From: Corynebacterium xerosis NBRC 16721 = ATCC 373
Lineage (GTDB): Bacteria > Actinomycetota > Actinomycetes > Mycobacteriales > Mycobacteriaceae
Assembly (NCBI RefSeq): GCF_001552415.1
Contig: NZ_BCRD01000001.1
Coordinates: 372,001 to 436,000 of the forward strand
Reading direction: 5' to 3'
DNA length: 64,000 nucleotides
Position 1 is the first letter of the stretch, and each line of letters begins with the position of its first letter. The notes beneath the pieces were generated by a model. The model was given only the letters and a program-made list of their open reading frames with translations, had not been told where the DNA came from and ran no database searches. The translations under genes were made by a program, and so were the position numbers. This document shows, piece by piece, positions 43,398 to 52,494 of the stretch.

Positions 43398-46157
43398 ATG
43401 ACCCGAATGGAGAGCAGGGTGAATTACGCGGCCCGCCCGGACTTCGGCGCACACGTCGGGCGTCTGGGCGAGGCGGAGTTGCGGAGGCTCCTGCGCGTCG
43501 CCTGCCCGGGAGTCCCGGTTCCGGGGTCCCGCAGCGAATCCGCCGAACTGCTCATGACCCGCGAGGCCGCCCAGACCGCGGTGTCCGCCGCGACTCCGGA
43601 TGTGCTGGAGGCGGTCAAACTCGTCCACGTCCTGGAAGATTCCGCGGCCGTCGAGGACATCGCCGCCGTGGCGGTGTGGGGTTCCGAAGCCGACGCCATG
43701 CCGCACGACGGGGATCAGCCGCCGTCGAACACGCGGGTGCCGGCGACGACGAAGGACGTCGCCGCGCTGATGGGGCGCGCCGGCGACCTTGGTTTGGCCT
43801 GGCAGGAGCCGGCGGGCGTGTGGAACGTCCCGCCGCACGTGTCGGACATCCTCGTGCAGGATGCGACGATGGCCACCCCGGTGGAGTGCCTGGCGGAGTT
43901 CACGCCCCGCGACGTGCTGCGCAAGCGCATGGCCGACCTCGGCCTGTTGGCCGACGCGGAGATCGACGAGGCCACGGACGACGAGGTGCTCGCTCGGCTG
44001 CGTGCCTTCTACTGTTCGCCGCGGCGCGTCCGCGCCCTGGTGTCCACGGCGCCGCACGCCATCCAGAAGGAGCTGCTGCTGTTCGCCCGCGAGGGCATCT
44101 TCCTCGACGAATCGGCGTGGGGCGAGCGCCGCGCGGCGGCCGTGGCTTGGGCCATCGACCATCTGCTAGGCGTGAAGTTCGATGTGCCCTCCGCCTTCGA
44201 CGGAGTCGAGGGGCGGCACGCCGAGGAAGCGCCCGAAGAGACGTCGGATGCGGCGGGGGATGCGGCGGCCGACGAGTCAGCGGCTGCGGGGGCAGGTGAC
44301 GCGGCCGATGAGGCAGCGGAGCCCGACGCCCCGCGGCTCGAGTCTCCGCAACAGCCCAAGACCGAGGTCAACGCCTCGCTGTTGTCGCCGGTGGCGTTGG
44401 CGCTGAAGCTCGGGCGGACGTGGCTGCCCACGCCCCACCCCGTCGAGCAGCGGCCCGCGTGGATCGGGGCGGAGGAGCCCGGCCGCGCGGCGACCGCGGC
44501 CGTCGCCGTGGCCACCGCTGTCATGCAGCTGTGGGAGGACGGCGGCTACCTCGGCTCCGGAGGCCTCCACGAGTTCGCGGGCGCGGTGGCCGTCCACGAC
44601 TTCGCCGCCTCGATCGGGGCCGACGAATCCGTGGTCCACGAAGTCGTCGGCATGCTCGCCGGTGCCGGATTCATGAACCCCATCACCGGCCAGCCGACCG
44701 CCCGCTCGGCCGGGAATTGGTTCACCGCCGATGCGTCGCGCCGCTGGGCGTGGCTCGTAGCCGGCTGGCTCCGCGGCCCCGACCGGTGGGTCGGGGAGGA
44801 GTCGCCGGAGGGGTGGATGCCCTCTCCGGAGCTGATGGCCGCCGTGGCCGCGCGCATCCGTCGTGAAGCAGTGCAGTTCGCCTCCGAGCTGGACGAGGGG
44901 ATGATGTGGTACCCCTGCTGCGTCGAATCACGTCTGGGCTGGACGTGCGGCGCGCTTTTCGACGGGCTCGACGACATGTGGGGCATGCTGCTCAGCCGCG
45001 TCATGCAGGGCATGCGGGTGCTGGGGCTCATGGTCGACGGGGCAGCCGGGAAGCCGGCGCGCGTCGTCGCCGACGCCATGGTGCCGGCGTGGTTCTCCGG
45101 GCAGGAACCGACCGTCGACGAGGCCGTGGACATGATCGCCGCCGAGGCGGGGGAGTTCATCCCCGTGGGCAAGCGGGCGCAGTTGCTCACCCCGCCGAGC
45201 CTGCTCGTCGCCGATCGACTGGAATTGGTCGCCATGGTGCGCGGCGTGCCCGCCCACGATCTCGCGGTCACGCTGGATTCGGTCGCCGACCGGGAGAAAT
45301 GCGGCGCGACGTCGCTGTGGGTGTTCACCGAGGATTCGCTGTCCGACGCCCTGGAGGACTACGCCGGCGACATTCCCGCCATCCTGGAGGAAGTCGGGTC
45401 GGTCACCGCGGCGGGCCCGTGGCTGCGCATTCTGCGGCACCGTCTCCACGCGCTGGAGGAGGCCGCCGACCTGGAAACCCTGCTGCCGGTGCACCTCGCG
45501 GGAGCATTCGGGGTGGCCGAGGGGACCGAGGGGGCCGAGGGAACCGAGGAGGCTAGCGCGGCACCCGGGCTCTTCCGCGATGACGACGGCGACGCGGAAT
45601 CTGCGGGGGCCGACGCCGAACGGTGGGGCGTCGGGGGCATCGACGAGCCGGTCGACGAGCCGGTCGACGAGTCCGTCGCAGAGCCGGTCGATCGCGTCCT
45701 CGAGCAGGAGCTCGACCTCGGCCTGGACATCGCCCCCGACCACACGCCGGTCTACGCGGATGACGCGCGAGATGGCGATGGACCCGATGATGCCGGCGAC
45801 GACGCTCGTGGCGGAGGTTCCGGCGAAGGGCACTCCGATGGGGTGGGTGTCGACGACGATTCTTCCGGGAACTTCCTCGTGATCGACGAGTCGATCGAAC
45901 CTCCGCTTTTCGACGTCGCCGACCTCGCCGAGCGGCCCACCGCGACGGATCGGGATGCAGCCGATTCCGCCGCTGCGGATCGGGCGGCAGCCGATCCCGC
46001 CGTGGGTGAATCGGGTGCCACGGGGGAGCGGGAGAACGGGGAATCGGCCGGGCCGTCGTCAAGCAAGAAGCCCGAGATGACCACCATCGAGGATCCGCTG
46101 CGCCGGCCCGACTCCGGCAGCGGACCGGGCGTGCCGATCCAGCCGCCGCTGTTCTAG
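43398..46157 (+). CDS. Helicase-associated domain protein (XPB-like N-terminal/Helicase_C_3 type)
   Basis: A 919-residue actinobacterial protein with a conserved N-terminal third (LRRLLRVACPG, VPATTKDVAALMGRAGDLGL, FTPRDVLRKRMADLGLLADAE) and a C-terminal helicase-associated segment (LLVADRLELVAMVRGVPAHD, DSVADREKCGATSLWVFTED). There are no helicase P-loop motifs, so it is not itself a helicase. An acidic stretch lies near residues 270-315. The last ~210 residues are acidic low-complexity, including a DEPVDEPVDESVAEPVD repeat and a motif copy (46054, SSSKKPE). Another copy at 44859 encodes RREAVQ. Starts at 43398, 43407 or 43419 are all possible. Function unknown. Confidence 0.75.
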   Translation: MTRMESRVNYAARPDFGAHVGRLGEAELRRLLRVACPGVPVPGSRSESAELLMTREAAQTAVSAATPDVLEAVKLVHVLEDSAAVEDIAAVAVWGSEADAMPHDGDQPPSNTRVPATTKDVAALMGRAGDLGLAWQEPAGVWNVPPHVSDILVQDATMATPVECLAEFTPRDVLRKRMADLGLLADAEIDEATDDEVLARLRAFYCSPRRVRALVSTAPHAIQKELLLFAREGIFLDESAWGERRAAAVAWAIDHLLGVKFDVPSAFDGVEGRHAEEAPEETSDAAGDAAADESAAAGAGDAADEAAEPDAPRLESPQQPKTEVNASLLSPVALALKLGRTWLPTPHPVEQRPAWIGAEEPGRAATAAVAVATAVMQLWEDGGYLGSGGLHEFAGAVAVHDFAASIGADESVVHEVVGMLAGAGFMNPITGQPTARSAGNWFTADASRRWAWLVAGWLRGPDRWVGEESPEGWMPSPELMAAVAARIRREAVQFASELDEGMMWYPCCVESRLGWTCGALFDGLDDMWGMLLSRVMQGMRVLGLMVDGAAGKPARVVADAMVPAWFSGQEPTVDEAVDMIAAEAGEFIPVGKRAQLLTPPSLLVADRLELVAMVRGVPAHDLAVTLDSVADREKCGATSLWVFTEDSLSDALEDYAGDIPAILEEVGSVTAAGPWLRILRHRLHALEEAADLETLLPVHLAGAFGVAEGTEGAEGTEEASAAPGLFRDDDGDAESAGADAERWGVGGIDEPVDEPVDESVAEPVDRVLEQELDLGLDIAPDHTPVYADDARDGDGPDDAGDDARGGGSGEGHSDGVGVDDDSSGNFLVIDESIEPPLFDVADLAERPTATDRDAADSAAADRAAADPAVGESGATGERENGESAGPSSSKKPEMTTIEDPLRRPDSGSGPGVPIQPPLF

Positions 46158-46190
46158 CGGCCCGGGCGTGCCGATCCAGCCGCCGTTGTT
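46125..46190. repeat. 29-bp direct repeat (period 37) at the gene's 3' end
   Basis: CCGGGCGTGCCGATCCAGCC and the following nine bases occur at 46125-46153, within the last codons of the helicase-associated gene. They recur at 46162-46190 beyond its stop, with one mismatch. Confidence 0.85.
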
Positions 46191-46204
46191 TCGAAGGTAA
46201 ACGC

Positions 46205-46260
46205 CGAATGGACAGGTACACGTGGTGTGCCACATGTACCTGTCCATTCGAGGTGTTTTT
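46205..46260 (+). terminator. Strong terminator between convergent genes
   Basis: A 21-bp stem with a single mismatch (left arm 46205-46225, right arm 46230-46250) and a TGTG loop is followed by GTTTTT. It serves the plus-strand gene and, read from the other side, could also stop the flavin reductase transcript. Confidence 0.93.
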
Positions 46261-46267
46261 GCCCGGG

Positions 46268-46342
46268 GGCGGGGAATGCCGTCCGCCGGGGCGGAGAACA
46301 AGGCCCGCTCCAGGCGGGGAATGCCGTCCACTGGGGCGGGGA
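46268..46342. repeat. 30-bp direct repeat, period 45
   Basis: GGCGGGGAATGCCGTCC and the following GGGGCGG segment occur at 46268 and again at 46313, just before the 3' end of the flavin reductase gene. Confidence 0.75.
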
Positions 46343-46344
46343 GA

Positions 46345-46881
46345 CTAGCCCTTCAGGGAGACGATCTCGTCGACGAGCTTGTTCAGCTCGGCGGCCCGGC
46401 CCTCGGCGGGGGCGAAGTTGCCGTCGGCGAACTCGTCGCCCAGGAAGATGGAGACCTCGGAGTCGGCGGCCTTCATCTTCAGGTTGCCGACGATGTCGCG
46501 CCAGTGCTTGATGGCGCGGGCGCCGCCGCCGAAGCCGTAGCCCAGGAAGCCGACGGGCTTGTCGTTCCACTCGACGAAGAGCAGGTCCGCGGCGTTCTTG
46601 AATGCGGCCGGGGGAGCGGCGTTGTACTCGCCGGTGACGAACAGGAAGCCGTCGCACTCGGAGACGGCCTCGGCCCACTTGGTGGTCTTCGGGTTCTCGT
46701 AGACGCCGTTGGCCTGGCCCGGCATGGTCGGCTCGTTGAGCAGGTCGAGGTCGAAGTCGATGACCTTCAGATCCTTGATCTCGATGTCGTCGCGGCCGGA
46801 GAGGGACTCGATGGCCCACTCGCCGACGGTGGTGCCCGCGTTGCCGGGACGGGTGGTGCCGGTGATGATGCCGAGCTTCAT
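46345..46881 (-). CDS. NAD(P)H-dependent FMN reductase family protein
   Basis: A 178-residue flavodoxin-like fold with the FMN phosphate loop GTTRPGNAG (residues ~8-16). The second flavin contact is GEYNAAPPAAFKNAADLLF, and the third is GYGFGGGARAIKHWRDIVGN. It reduces flavins or quinone-type substrates with NAD(P)H. The ATG at 46881 is preceded by AAGGAGC. A good promoter lies 46-74 bp upstream. Confidence 0.88.
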   Translation of the reverse strand: MKLGIITGTTRPGNAGTTVGEWAIESLSGRDDIEIKDLKVIDFDLDLLNEPTMPGQANGVYENPKTTKWAEAVSECDGFLFVTGEYNAAPPAAFKNAADLLFVEWNDKPVGFLGYGFGGGARAIKHWRDIVGNLKMKAADSEVSIFLGDEFADGNFAPAEGRAAELNKLVDEIVSLKG

Positions 46882-46926
46882 GTGTGGGGTGCTCCTTCAG
46901 CAGGTGAATTAAATGGTGTCATGTCA

Positions 46927-46955
46927 ACTATATTGGTGGTCCCGTGGCGGCGCAA
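46927..46955 (-). promoter_or_regulatory. Promoter of the FMN reductase gene
   Basis: On the minus strand, TTGCGC (46955-46950) and TATAGT (46932-46927) are 17 bp apart, 46 bp upstream of the start codon. The -10 lies in a small palindrome (CAATATAGTTG), which may be a redox-regulator site. Confidence 0.55.
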
Positions 46956-47068
46956 TAAAACCAGATGTGGTGTGCGTCACCGGGGTCGTGCTCGCCGCTG
47001 CGGTGGGAGGGTGCGACGGCTACGTCCGGACAGAGGCTCGGCAGCAGCTTCGGGAGCGAGCCCGACGG

Positions 47069-48478
47069 CTACTTCCGGCGCGAGTCCGACCGCTTCTGCA
47101 CCGACTTCGGCTGCGCCTTCTTGCCGTTGCCGTTGCCGGGCTTGCGCGCGTCTCGGCGGCGCAGCAGCTTGCGCGGCTTGCGGCGCTCCGGCTGGTCCGC
47201 GCGGTACTCGCGGATCTCCGCCTGATCCACCCACTGGGGAGCGGCGCAGGCGTCGTGGTCGAGCAGATCCGCCGGATCGTGAACGTAGGTGGTGGTCTTC
47301 TCGCCGGCCGACTCGAGCAGCTCCTCCAGCAGCTCCTTGGCCTTCGGGGCCAGCGAGCGCACCTCCACGAGGTCGACGAACAGGCCGGTGCCGGAGGCGG
47401 CGCCGCGGGTGACCTCGCGGTCGATGGCCTCGTAGGAGCAGAAGTCGATGTCGCCGTAGAGGCGCAGCAGGGTGGTGTCCTGGACGCCGTCGGAATCGAA
47501 GTCGACGACGGCGCGGTGGCGCAGGGCGCCGTGCGGGCGGCCGGTCACGCGCATCATGTGCAGCCCCAGGTCCGACGACGCCCGGTGGAAGAACGCGTTG
47601 CCGCGCTCGGAGTGGCCGTGGTCGTCGAGGCGCGGGGAGAACGACGCCAGCGCCAGCTCGCCCGGGATGACGCCGAAGATGCCGCCGGAGACGCCCGACT
47701 TGGCGGGCACGCCGACGTAGTTCATCCAGTTGCCCGCGGAGTTGTACATGCCCGACGTCGACATCACCGACAGGATCCACTGCACGGTCTCCTCGCGGAA
47801 CACCCGCTCGCCGGACACGGGATGGACGCCGCCGGTGGCCAGCGTCGCGCCGATGGTCGCCAGGTCGCAGACGTTGAGCGTGATGGAGCACTGCCAGCTG
47901 TAGCCGTCGAAGACCTGCAGCGGGTCGCAGGTGATGGTCTCGGTCGACCGCAACAGGTTGGCGATCGCGCGGTTGCGGAAGCCGGTGTCGCGCTCGCCCT
48001 GCCCGATGTCCTTGTCGGAGCTGAGCTGCCGGCCGGCCAGCTTCGACAGCCCCTCGAGGATGAGGTCGTCGGCGCGGCCGCCGACGTGCTCCTGCAGCAG
48101 GCCGTGGACGGTCAGCGCGCCGGCGTTGATCATCGGGTTGACCGGCCGGCCCCGCTCATCCAGGGAAATCTCGTTGAAGGCGTCGCCGGAGGGCTCGACG
48201 CCGACGCGCTCGAGGACCTTCTCCAGGCCGAGCTCCTCGATGGCCAGGCCGTAAACCAGTGGCTTCGACATCGACTGGATGGTGAACTCGTGGTCGACGT
48301 CGCCGAATGCGTAGAGGTCGCCTTCGGGGCTCATGACGGCGGTGGCCCACAGGTCGGGGTCGACGTCGGCCAGCGCCGGAATGTACGTGGCATTCTCCCC
48401 GTCCGTGACCTTGCGGCAGTCCTCGGTGAGGGCGTGGAGCGTTTCCCGGAACGGGGATCGGATGTCAACGTTGTTCAT
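47069..48478 (-). CDS. glsA: Glutaminase A with C-terminal STAS domain
   Basis: The 469-residue protein has a serine-type glutaminase domain (residues ~1-300): FTIQSMSKPLVYGLAIE holds the catalytic SxxK, with NPMINAGALTVHGLL, GVPAKSGVSGGIFGVIPG and STSGMYNSAGNW. It converts glutamine to glutamate and ammonia. A STAS-like anti-sigma-antagonist domain follows (YGDIDFCSYEAIDREV, FVDLVEVRSLAPKAKELLEEL). The C-terminus is Lys/Arg-rich. This glutaminase-STAS layout exists in other actinobacteria and suggests regulation by partner binding. The start follows directly on the MFS stop; GTG 48487 is the alternative. Confidence 0.92.
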   Translation of the reverse strand: MNNVDIRSPFRETLHALTEDCRKVTDGENATYIPALADVDPDLWATAVMSPEGDLYAFGDVDHEFTIQSMSKPLVYGLAIEELGLEKVLERVGVEPSGDAFNEISLDERGRPVNPMINAGALTVHGLLQEHVGGRADDLILEGLSKLAGRQLSSDKDIGQGERDTGFRNRAIANLLRSTETITCDPLQVFDGYSWQCSITLNVCDLATIGATLATGGVHPVSGERVFREETVQWILSVMSTSGMYNSAGNWMNYVGVPAKSGVSGGIFGVIPGELALASFSPRLDDHGHSERGNAFFHRASSDLGLHMMRVTGRPHGALRHRAVVDFDSDGVQDTTLLRLYGDIDFCSYEAIDREVTRGAASGTGLFVDLVEVRSLAPKAKELLEELLESAGEKTTTYVHDPADLLDHDACAAPQWVDQAEIREYRADQPERRKPRKLLRRRDARKPGNGNGKKAQPKSVQKRSDSRRK

Positions 48479-48488
48479 TCCGTCCACT

Positions 48489-49808
48489 TTACGGATGTCG
48501 TAACCGTGTCCCGGACGTGGGTTCGCGGCGCTCGATGCGGCGGCGGGCGATCATGGCGGTGATCAACCCGGCCATGCCCATCACCCACACCACCACGATG
48601 GCGATCCACGCGACGCGGAAGTCCGCCCATTGGTAGGCGCGTCCGTCGGAGGAGGCGTCGAGAAGCAGCCCGATGCCCTGCGCCGCCATCATCGCCGCCA
48701 GGAATCCGCCCATGTTGGACAGGCCCGTGCCGGTGGCCAGGGCGCGGCGGTCGACGGCTTCGCGCACGGAATCGAAGCCGAGGCCGGAGGCCGACGACAG
48801 CGCGGCCATCGCGATGTTGAGCGCCACGATCGCGGCGAGCCCGCGCGGCGTGCCGGGGATGAGGAACACCACCCACATGCCCATCAGGATCACGGAAATG
48901 ACCACGGTCAGGGTGCCGCGCCGCGCCCCGAATCGCGACGACGCCATGCCCATCAGCGGGCCGGCGGCCACCGACGCGACGGTGTTGACCACCAGCACGC
49001 CGCCGGCCTGCGCGGGGGTCAGCCCCATCGCCAGCGTCATCAGCGGCATGCCCCACAGCAGCGTGAACGTCGCCTGGTGCATCAGCCCGACCCAGTGGGT
49101 GAAGAACCCCTGCCAGCACACCGGATGGCGCAGCACGATGCCGAGCATTTCGCGCACGGTCGCCCGGTCGTCGGGCTTGTGGCTTGACGACGCCCCGGCG
49201 TTCTCGCCCGGTTCGGCCGGGGCCTTCGGCACGTCGGCGATGGCGACGGCGGCGGCGATGCCGACCAGCGCGATGCCGGAGCCCAGTGCCAGGAACGCGG
49301 CGGTCCATCCCTCGGCGTGGAGGAGCATGAGGAACGGCACGGCCGAGACGAACTGACCGATCTGCCCCAGCCCTGCGGTGAGCTGGGTGAACAGGGGAGT
49401 GACCTTCAGCGGGAACCACGCGGGCAGCAGGCGCATGGCCGACAGGAATGCACTGGCGTCGCCGGCGCCGATGAGCACGCGGCCGAGGATCGCGATCGGG
49501 TACGACGCCGTCAGCGCCAGCGTGATCTGGCCGACGGCCATGACCAGCGCGCCGATGACCATGGTCCGCCGCGCCCCGAACCGGTCGATGGCCAGGCCCA
49601 CCGGGATCTGCGCCAGCGCGTACACGCCGACCTGCACCGCAGTGAACACGGCCAGGCGGGAAGCGTCGACGCCGAAGCGGTCCAGCGCCTCGACGCCGGC
49701 GACGCCGAAGGACGTGCGCCCCGTGATCGCCGCCAGATACACCAGGACCGCGGCCGCCCACACGGTGAGGGCGCGGCCGGTGATGCGGGAACGTGGATCG
49801 ACGGTCAT
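48489..49808 (-). CDS. MFS transporter
   Basis: The 439-residue protein has twelve hydrophobic segments and MFS motif A (GLAIDRFGARRTMVIG near residue 75). The central cytosolic loop (~residues 200-225) is where the motif copy at 49182 falls (ASSSHK). The substrate is unknown. It lies immediately upstream of glutaminase on the same strand with 10 bp or less between them, so it may carry glutamine or a related compound (inference). TAGACT is seven bases before the ATG. It is divergent from the ATPase gene. Confidence 0.85.
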   Translation of the reverse strand: MTVDPRSRITGRALTVWAAAVLVYLAAITGRTSFGVAGVEALDRFGVDASRLAVFTAVQVGVYALAQIPVGLAIDRFGARRTMVIGALVMAVGQITLALTASYPIAILGRVLIGAGDASAFLSAMRLLPAWFPLKVTPLFTQLTAGLGQIGQFVSAVPFLMLLHAEGWTAAFLALGSGIALVGIAAAVAIADVPKAPAEPGENAGASSSHKPDDRATVREMLGIVLRHPVCWQGFFTHWVGLMHQATFTLLWGMPLMTLAMGLTPAQAGGVLVVNTVASVAAGPLMGMASSRFGARRGTLTVVISVILMGMWVVFLIPGTPRGLAAIVALNIAMAALSSASGLGFDSVREAVDRRALATGTGLSNMGGFLAAMMAAQGIGLLLDASSDGRAYQWADFRVAWIAIVVVWVMGMAGLITAMIARRRIERREPTSGTRLRHP

Positions 49809-49852
49809 TGTCGGCAGTCTAGGCCCGTCCGCCGCGCGTATCCTCTCGGGGC

Positions 49853-50623
49853 ATGAGGTATCCGGACCGTGCGCCGTACGTCAGAGCATTGCGCGTCACC
49901 GACGCCGACGCCGTGTTCGGGGACGCCGGATCCGGTGGGGACGACGGGTGGGTGCTGGACCTGCCCGTCGTCAAGCATCTTCGTGACCTGCGGGAACTTC
50001 CCCTGCCCACGCCCGTGACGCTCATCGCCGGGGACAACGGGATGGGCAAGTCGACGCTGCTGGAGGCCATCGCGGTGCTCGCCGGGTGCAATGCCGACGG
50101 CGGATCGCGGCACATGCGGTACTCGGGGCTCGACGACGCCTCGCCGCTGCATCGCGCGATGGGGCTGGTGCGGCGGGCCAACCCCACCGACGCGTTCTTC
50201 CTGCGGGCCGAGGGGCACCTGCGGATGCTGGAGGAGATCGCGAAGAAGCCGCCGAATGCACCGATTTACGGGCCGGACAAGCTGCACCACCTGTCGCACG
50301 GGGAATCGGTGTGGGCGATGGTGACGCACCGGTTCGCCGACGGGCTGTACCTGCTCGACGAGCCGGAGTCGGGGCTGTCGCCGATGCGGCAAATGGCGCT
50401 GCTGGCGCAGATCCACGAGCTGGCGAAGGGCGGGGCGCAGTTCATCATCGCCACGCACTCGCCGATCCTGCTGGCCATCCCCGGCGCGACGATCTTCGAA
50501 CTGGGCGAAGACGGCATCGACGTGCCCGCGTGGCGCGACTGCGGGGCCGTGGCGGACATGCGGGAGTTCCTCGAGGCGCCGGAGGACACCGTCGCGTACT
50601 TGACGGAGGGAAACGAGCGGTAG
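49853..50623 (+). CDS. AAA/ABC-type ATPase (COG3910-like)
   Basis: This 256-residue stand-alone ATPase has Walker A GDNGMGKSTLLEAIA (~residue 60), an ABC-like signature region LSHGESVWAM, Walker B LYLLDEPESGLSP, and a switch His in FIIATHSPILL. It has no membrane domain partner. Similar proteins are found as predicted ATPases of unknown role. TATCCT lies eight bases before the ATG with no ribosome site, so it is probably leaderless. A motif copy at 49966 encodes VVKHL just before the first conserved strand. Confidence 0.87.
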   Translation: MRYPDRAPYVRALRVTDADAVFGDAGSGGDDGWVLDLPVVKHLRDLRELPLPTPVTLIAGDNGMGKSTLLEAIAVLAGCNADGGSRHMRYSGLDDASPLHRAMGLVRRANPTDAFFLRAEGHLRMLEEIAKKPPNAPIYGPDKLHHLSHGESVWAMVTHRFADGLYLLDEPESGLSPMRQMALLAQIHELAKGGAQFIIATHSPILLAIPGATIFELGEDGIDVPAWRDCGAVADMREFLEAPEDTVAYLTEGNER

Positions 50624-50719
50624 CAGCGGAACGACCGGGGTGACGCCGTGGCATTGGCGGGGAACCGGGGAACCGTTTTCAAGTTCGCTTTCGCCGCCGA
50701 CCGGGCCTAGCCTGGGGTT

Positions 50720-51736
50720 ATGTCGAATGAGGAGGGTGCCCGCGGGCGCGCCGACGACCAGGGCCACGGCCACGGGCCAGCGCATGGCCACGGCCATGGC
50801 GGTTCCCACGACCACGACCACCGTCACGGGCTTTTCCACGTCCACGATCACGACCACTCCAGCACCGCGTTGCCGCGGTTGGCGCTGGCGTTCGGGCTGA
50901 CCGCGGTCATCCTCGTCGCCGAGGTCGTCGGCGGCGTCGTCGCCAACTCCCTGGCGCTGCTCGCCGACGCCGCGCACATGGCCTCCGATGCGCTGGGCTT
51001 GCTGGTGGCGCTGGCGGCGGCGTGGATCGGCGCGCGTCCGGCCACGAAGATGGCGTCCTACGGATTCCGCCGGGCCGAGGTGCTCGCCGCGATGTTCAAT
51101 GCGGTGCTCGTCGGCGCGGCGGGGGTGTGGATCCTCGTCGAGGCGTTCCGCCGCTGGTCCGAACCGGCCGACGTCGCGTCGGGGACGGTGCTGATCGTCG
51201 CCGCGATCGGGTTGGCGGCCAATCTCATCGCCGCGGCGATCCTGGCGGGCGGCGACAAGGACAACATGAACTTGCGCGCCGCGTTGCTGCACGTCGTCGT
51301 CGATGCGCTGGGCTCGGCGGGCGTGCTCGTGTCGGCGCTGATCGTGCGCTGGACCGGTTTCGCACGGGCGGACATCATTGCCGCTGTGCTCATCGCGGTG
51401 CTGGTCATCCCGCAGGCCATCGCGCTGATCCGCAATGCCGGCGCGGTGCTGCTGGAGTTGGCGCCGTCGAGCCTCGACGCCCGCGTGGTCGAGGAGTGGA
51501 TGACAGGCCGCCCCGGCGTCCACGGCGTCCACGACCTGCACATCTGGTCGATCCACGGCACCGACGCGGTGCTCACCGCCCACGTCACCGTCGACGAGGG
51601 CCTCGGGTTCGACGACGCTTGCTCGATCCTGTGCGACATGGAGACCGGCCTCGCCGACGAGTTCGGCGTCGGCCATGCGACGCTGCAGTTGGAGACCCCG
51701 GCGCACCACGCCCACGAACGGCCGCGGAAGATCTGA
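50720..51736 (+). CDS. Cation diffusion facilitator (zinc/cobalt/cadmium exporter)
   Basis: The 338-residue protein has a His-rich N-terminus (HGHGPAHGHGHGGSHDHDHR) and six transmembrane helices. The CDF metal sites are present: LADAAHMASDAL in helix 2 and VVDALGSAGVLV in helix 5. A C-terminal cytosolic domain follows (GRPGVHGVHDLHIWSIHGTD). It exports Zn2+ or similar ions using the proton gradient (CzcD family). TAGCCT lies six bases before the ATG, consistent with a leaderless transcript. No metal regulator is adjacent. Confidence 0.93.
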   Translation: MSNEEGARGRADDQGHGHGPAHGHGHGGSHDHDHRHGLFHVHDHDHSSTALPRLALAFGLTAVILVAEVVGGVVANSLALLADAAHMASDALGLLVALAAAWIGARPATKMASYGFRRAEVLAAMFNAVLVGAAGVWILVEAFRRWSEPADVASGTVLIVAAIGLAANLIAAAILAGGDKDNMNLRAALLHVVVDALGSAGVLVSALIVRWTGFARADIIAAVLIAVLVIPQAIALIRNAGAVLLELAPSSLDARVVEEWMTGRPGVHGVHDLHIWSIHGTDAVLTAHVTVDEGLGFDDACSILCDMETGLADEFGVGHATLQLETPAHHAHERPRKI

Positions 51737-51936
51737 GGGGCCGTCGTCGGCAGCGGCGCTCCGGCCCAGTTCTGACCCCGCCCCGGTCCCGCACCGGCTC
51801 AGCTCTGGCCCTGCTCTGGCCCTGTGCCCGGCTGCAGCCCGCGCCGCCCCGATTCTCGGGGGTCGCAACACGGGATCGGTGAAATACGTGTACACCCGAA
51901 GGTAATTGCCCGAGGATCCCGGGAGGGGTGCGCACC

Positions 51937-52494
51937 ATGGACATCGCGATCGTTCGCGGGGACATCACGACGGCGAAGGCCGACGCGATCGTCAACGCCG
52001 CCAACTCGACGCTGTTGGGGGGAGGCGGAGTCGACGGCGCGATCCATGCCGCGGCGGGCCCCGGGTTGCTGGTGGAATGCCGCAGGTTGCGGGAAGAATC
52101 GCTTTCCGACGGCCTGCCCCCGGGCCACGCGGTGATCACCTCCGCGCATGACCTCCCCGCACAGTGGGTGGTGCATGCGGTGGGGCCGAACAGGAACGCG
52201 GGGGAGACGGACATCGGGGTTCTGGAGTCGGCGTTCCGCAGCGCGTTGGATGCGGCCGACCGGGTCGGGGCCCATTCGGTGGCCGTGCCGGCGATCGGCG
52301 CGGGCGCCTACGGCTGGCCGGCGGTCGATGTCGCGGCCGCCGCGCACCGGGCGATCGTCGCCCGCGGCAACGACGTGTGGGACAACGTCGTGGCGGTGAC
52401 GTTCGTGGTGTCCGGCGAGGACATCGAAGACGCCTTCCGTGCCGAGTTCGATGGCGGCCACGGCGAGACCACGGGAGGTGGGGCGGGTGCGTAG
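51937..52494 (+). CDS. Macrodomain protein (O-acetyl-ADP-ribose deacetylase-like)
   Basis: This 185-residue macrodomain of the YmdB/MacroD type shows VRGDITTAKADAIVNAANST, LLGGGGVDGAIHAAAGPGL, the VHAVGPN strand and AVPAIGAGAYGWP. Such enzymes remove O-acetyl or ADP-ribose groups. The ATG at 51937 is preferred, with GGGAGG ten bases upstream, over GTG 51928. It overlaps the start of the next lipoprotein gene by 8 bp, so both are probably translated from one mRNA. Confidence 0.92.
   Translation: MDIAIVRGDITTAKADAIVNAANSTLLGGGGVDGAIHAAAGPGLLVECRRLREESLSDGLPPGHAVITSAHDLPAQWVVHAVGPNRNAGETDIGVLESAFRSALDAADRVGAHSVAVPAIGAGAYGWPAVDVAAAAHRAIVARGNDVWDNVVAVTFVVSGEDIEDAFRAEFDGGHGETTGGGAGA

Noticed and set aside
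40102..43452. A minus-strand open frame of about 1,100 codons across glnE
   Set aside because: It is an antisense shadow of glnE, with compositional bias and no recognisable domain.
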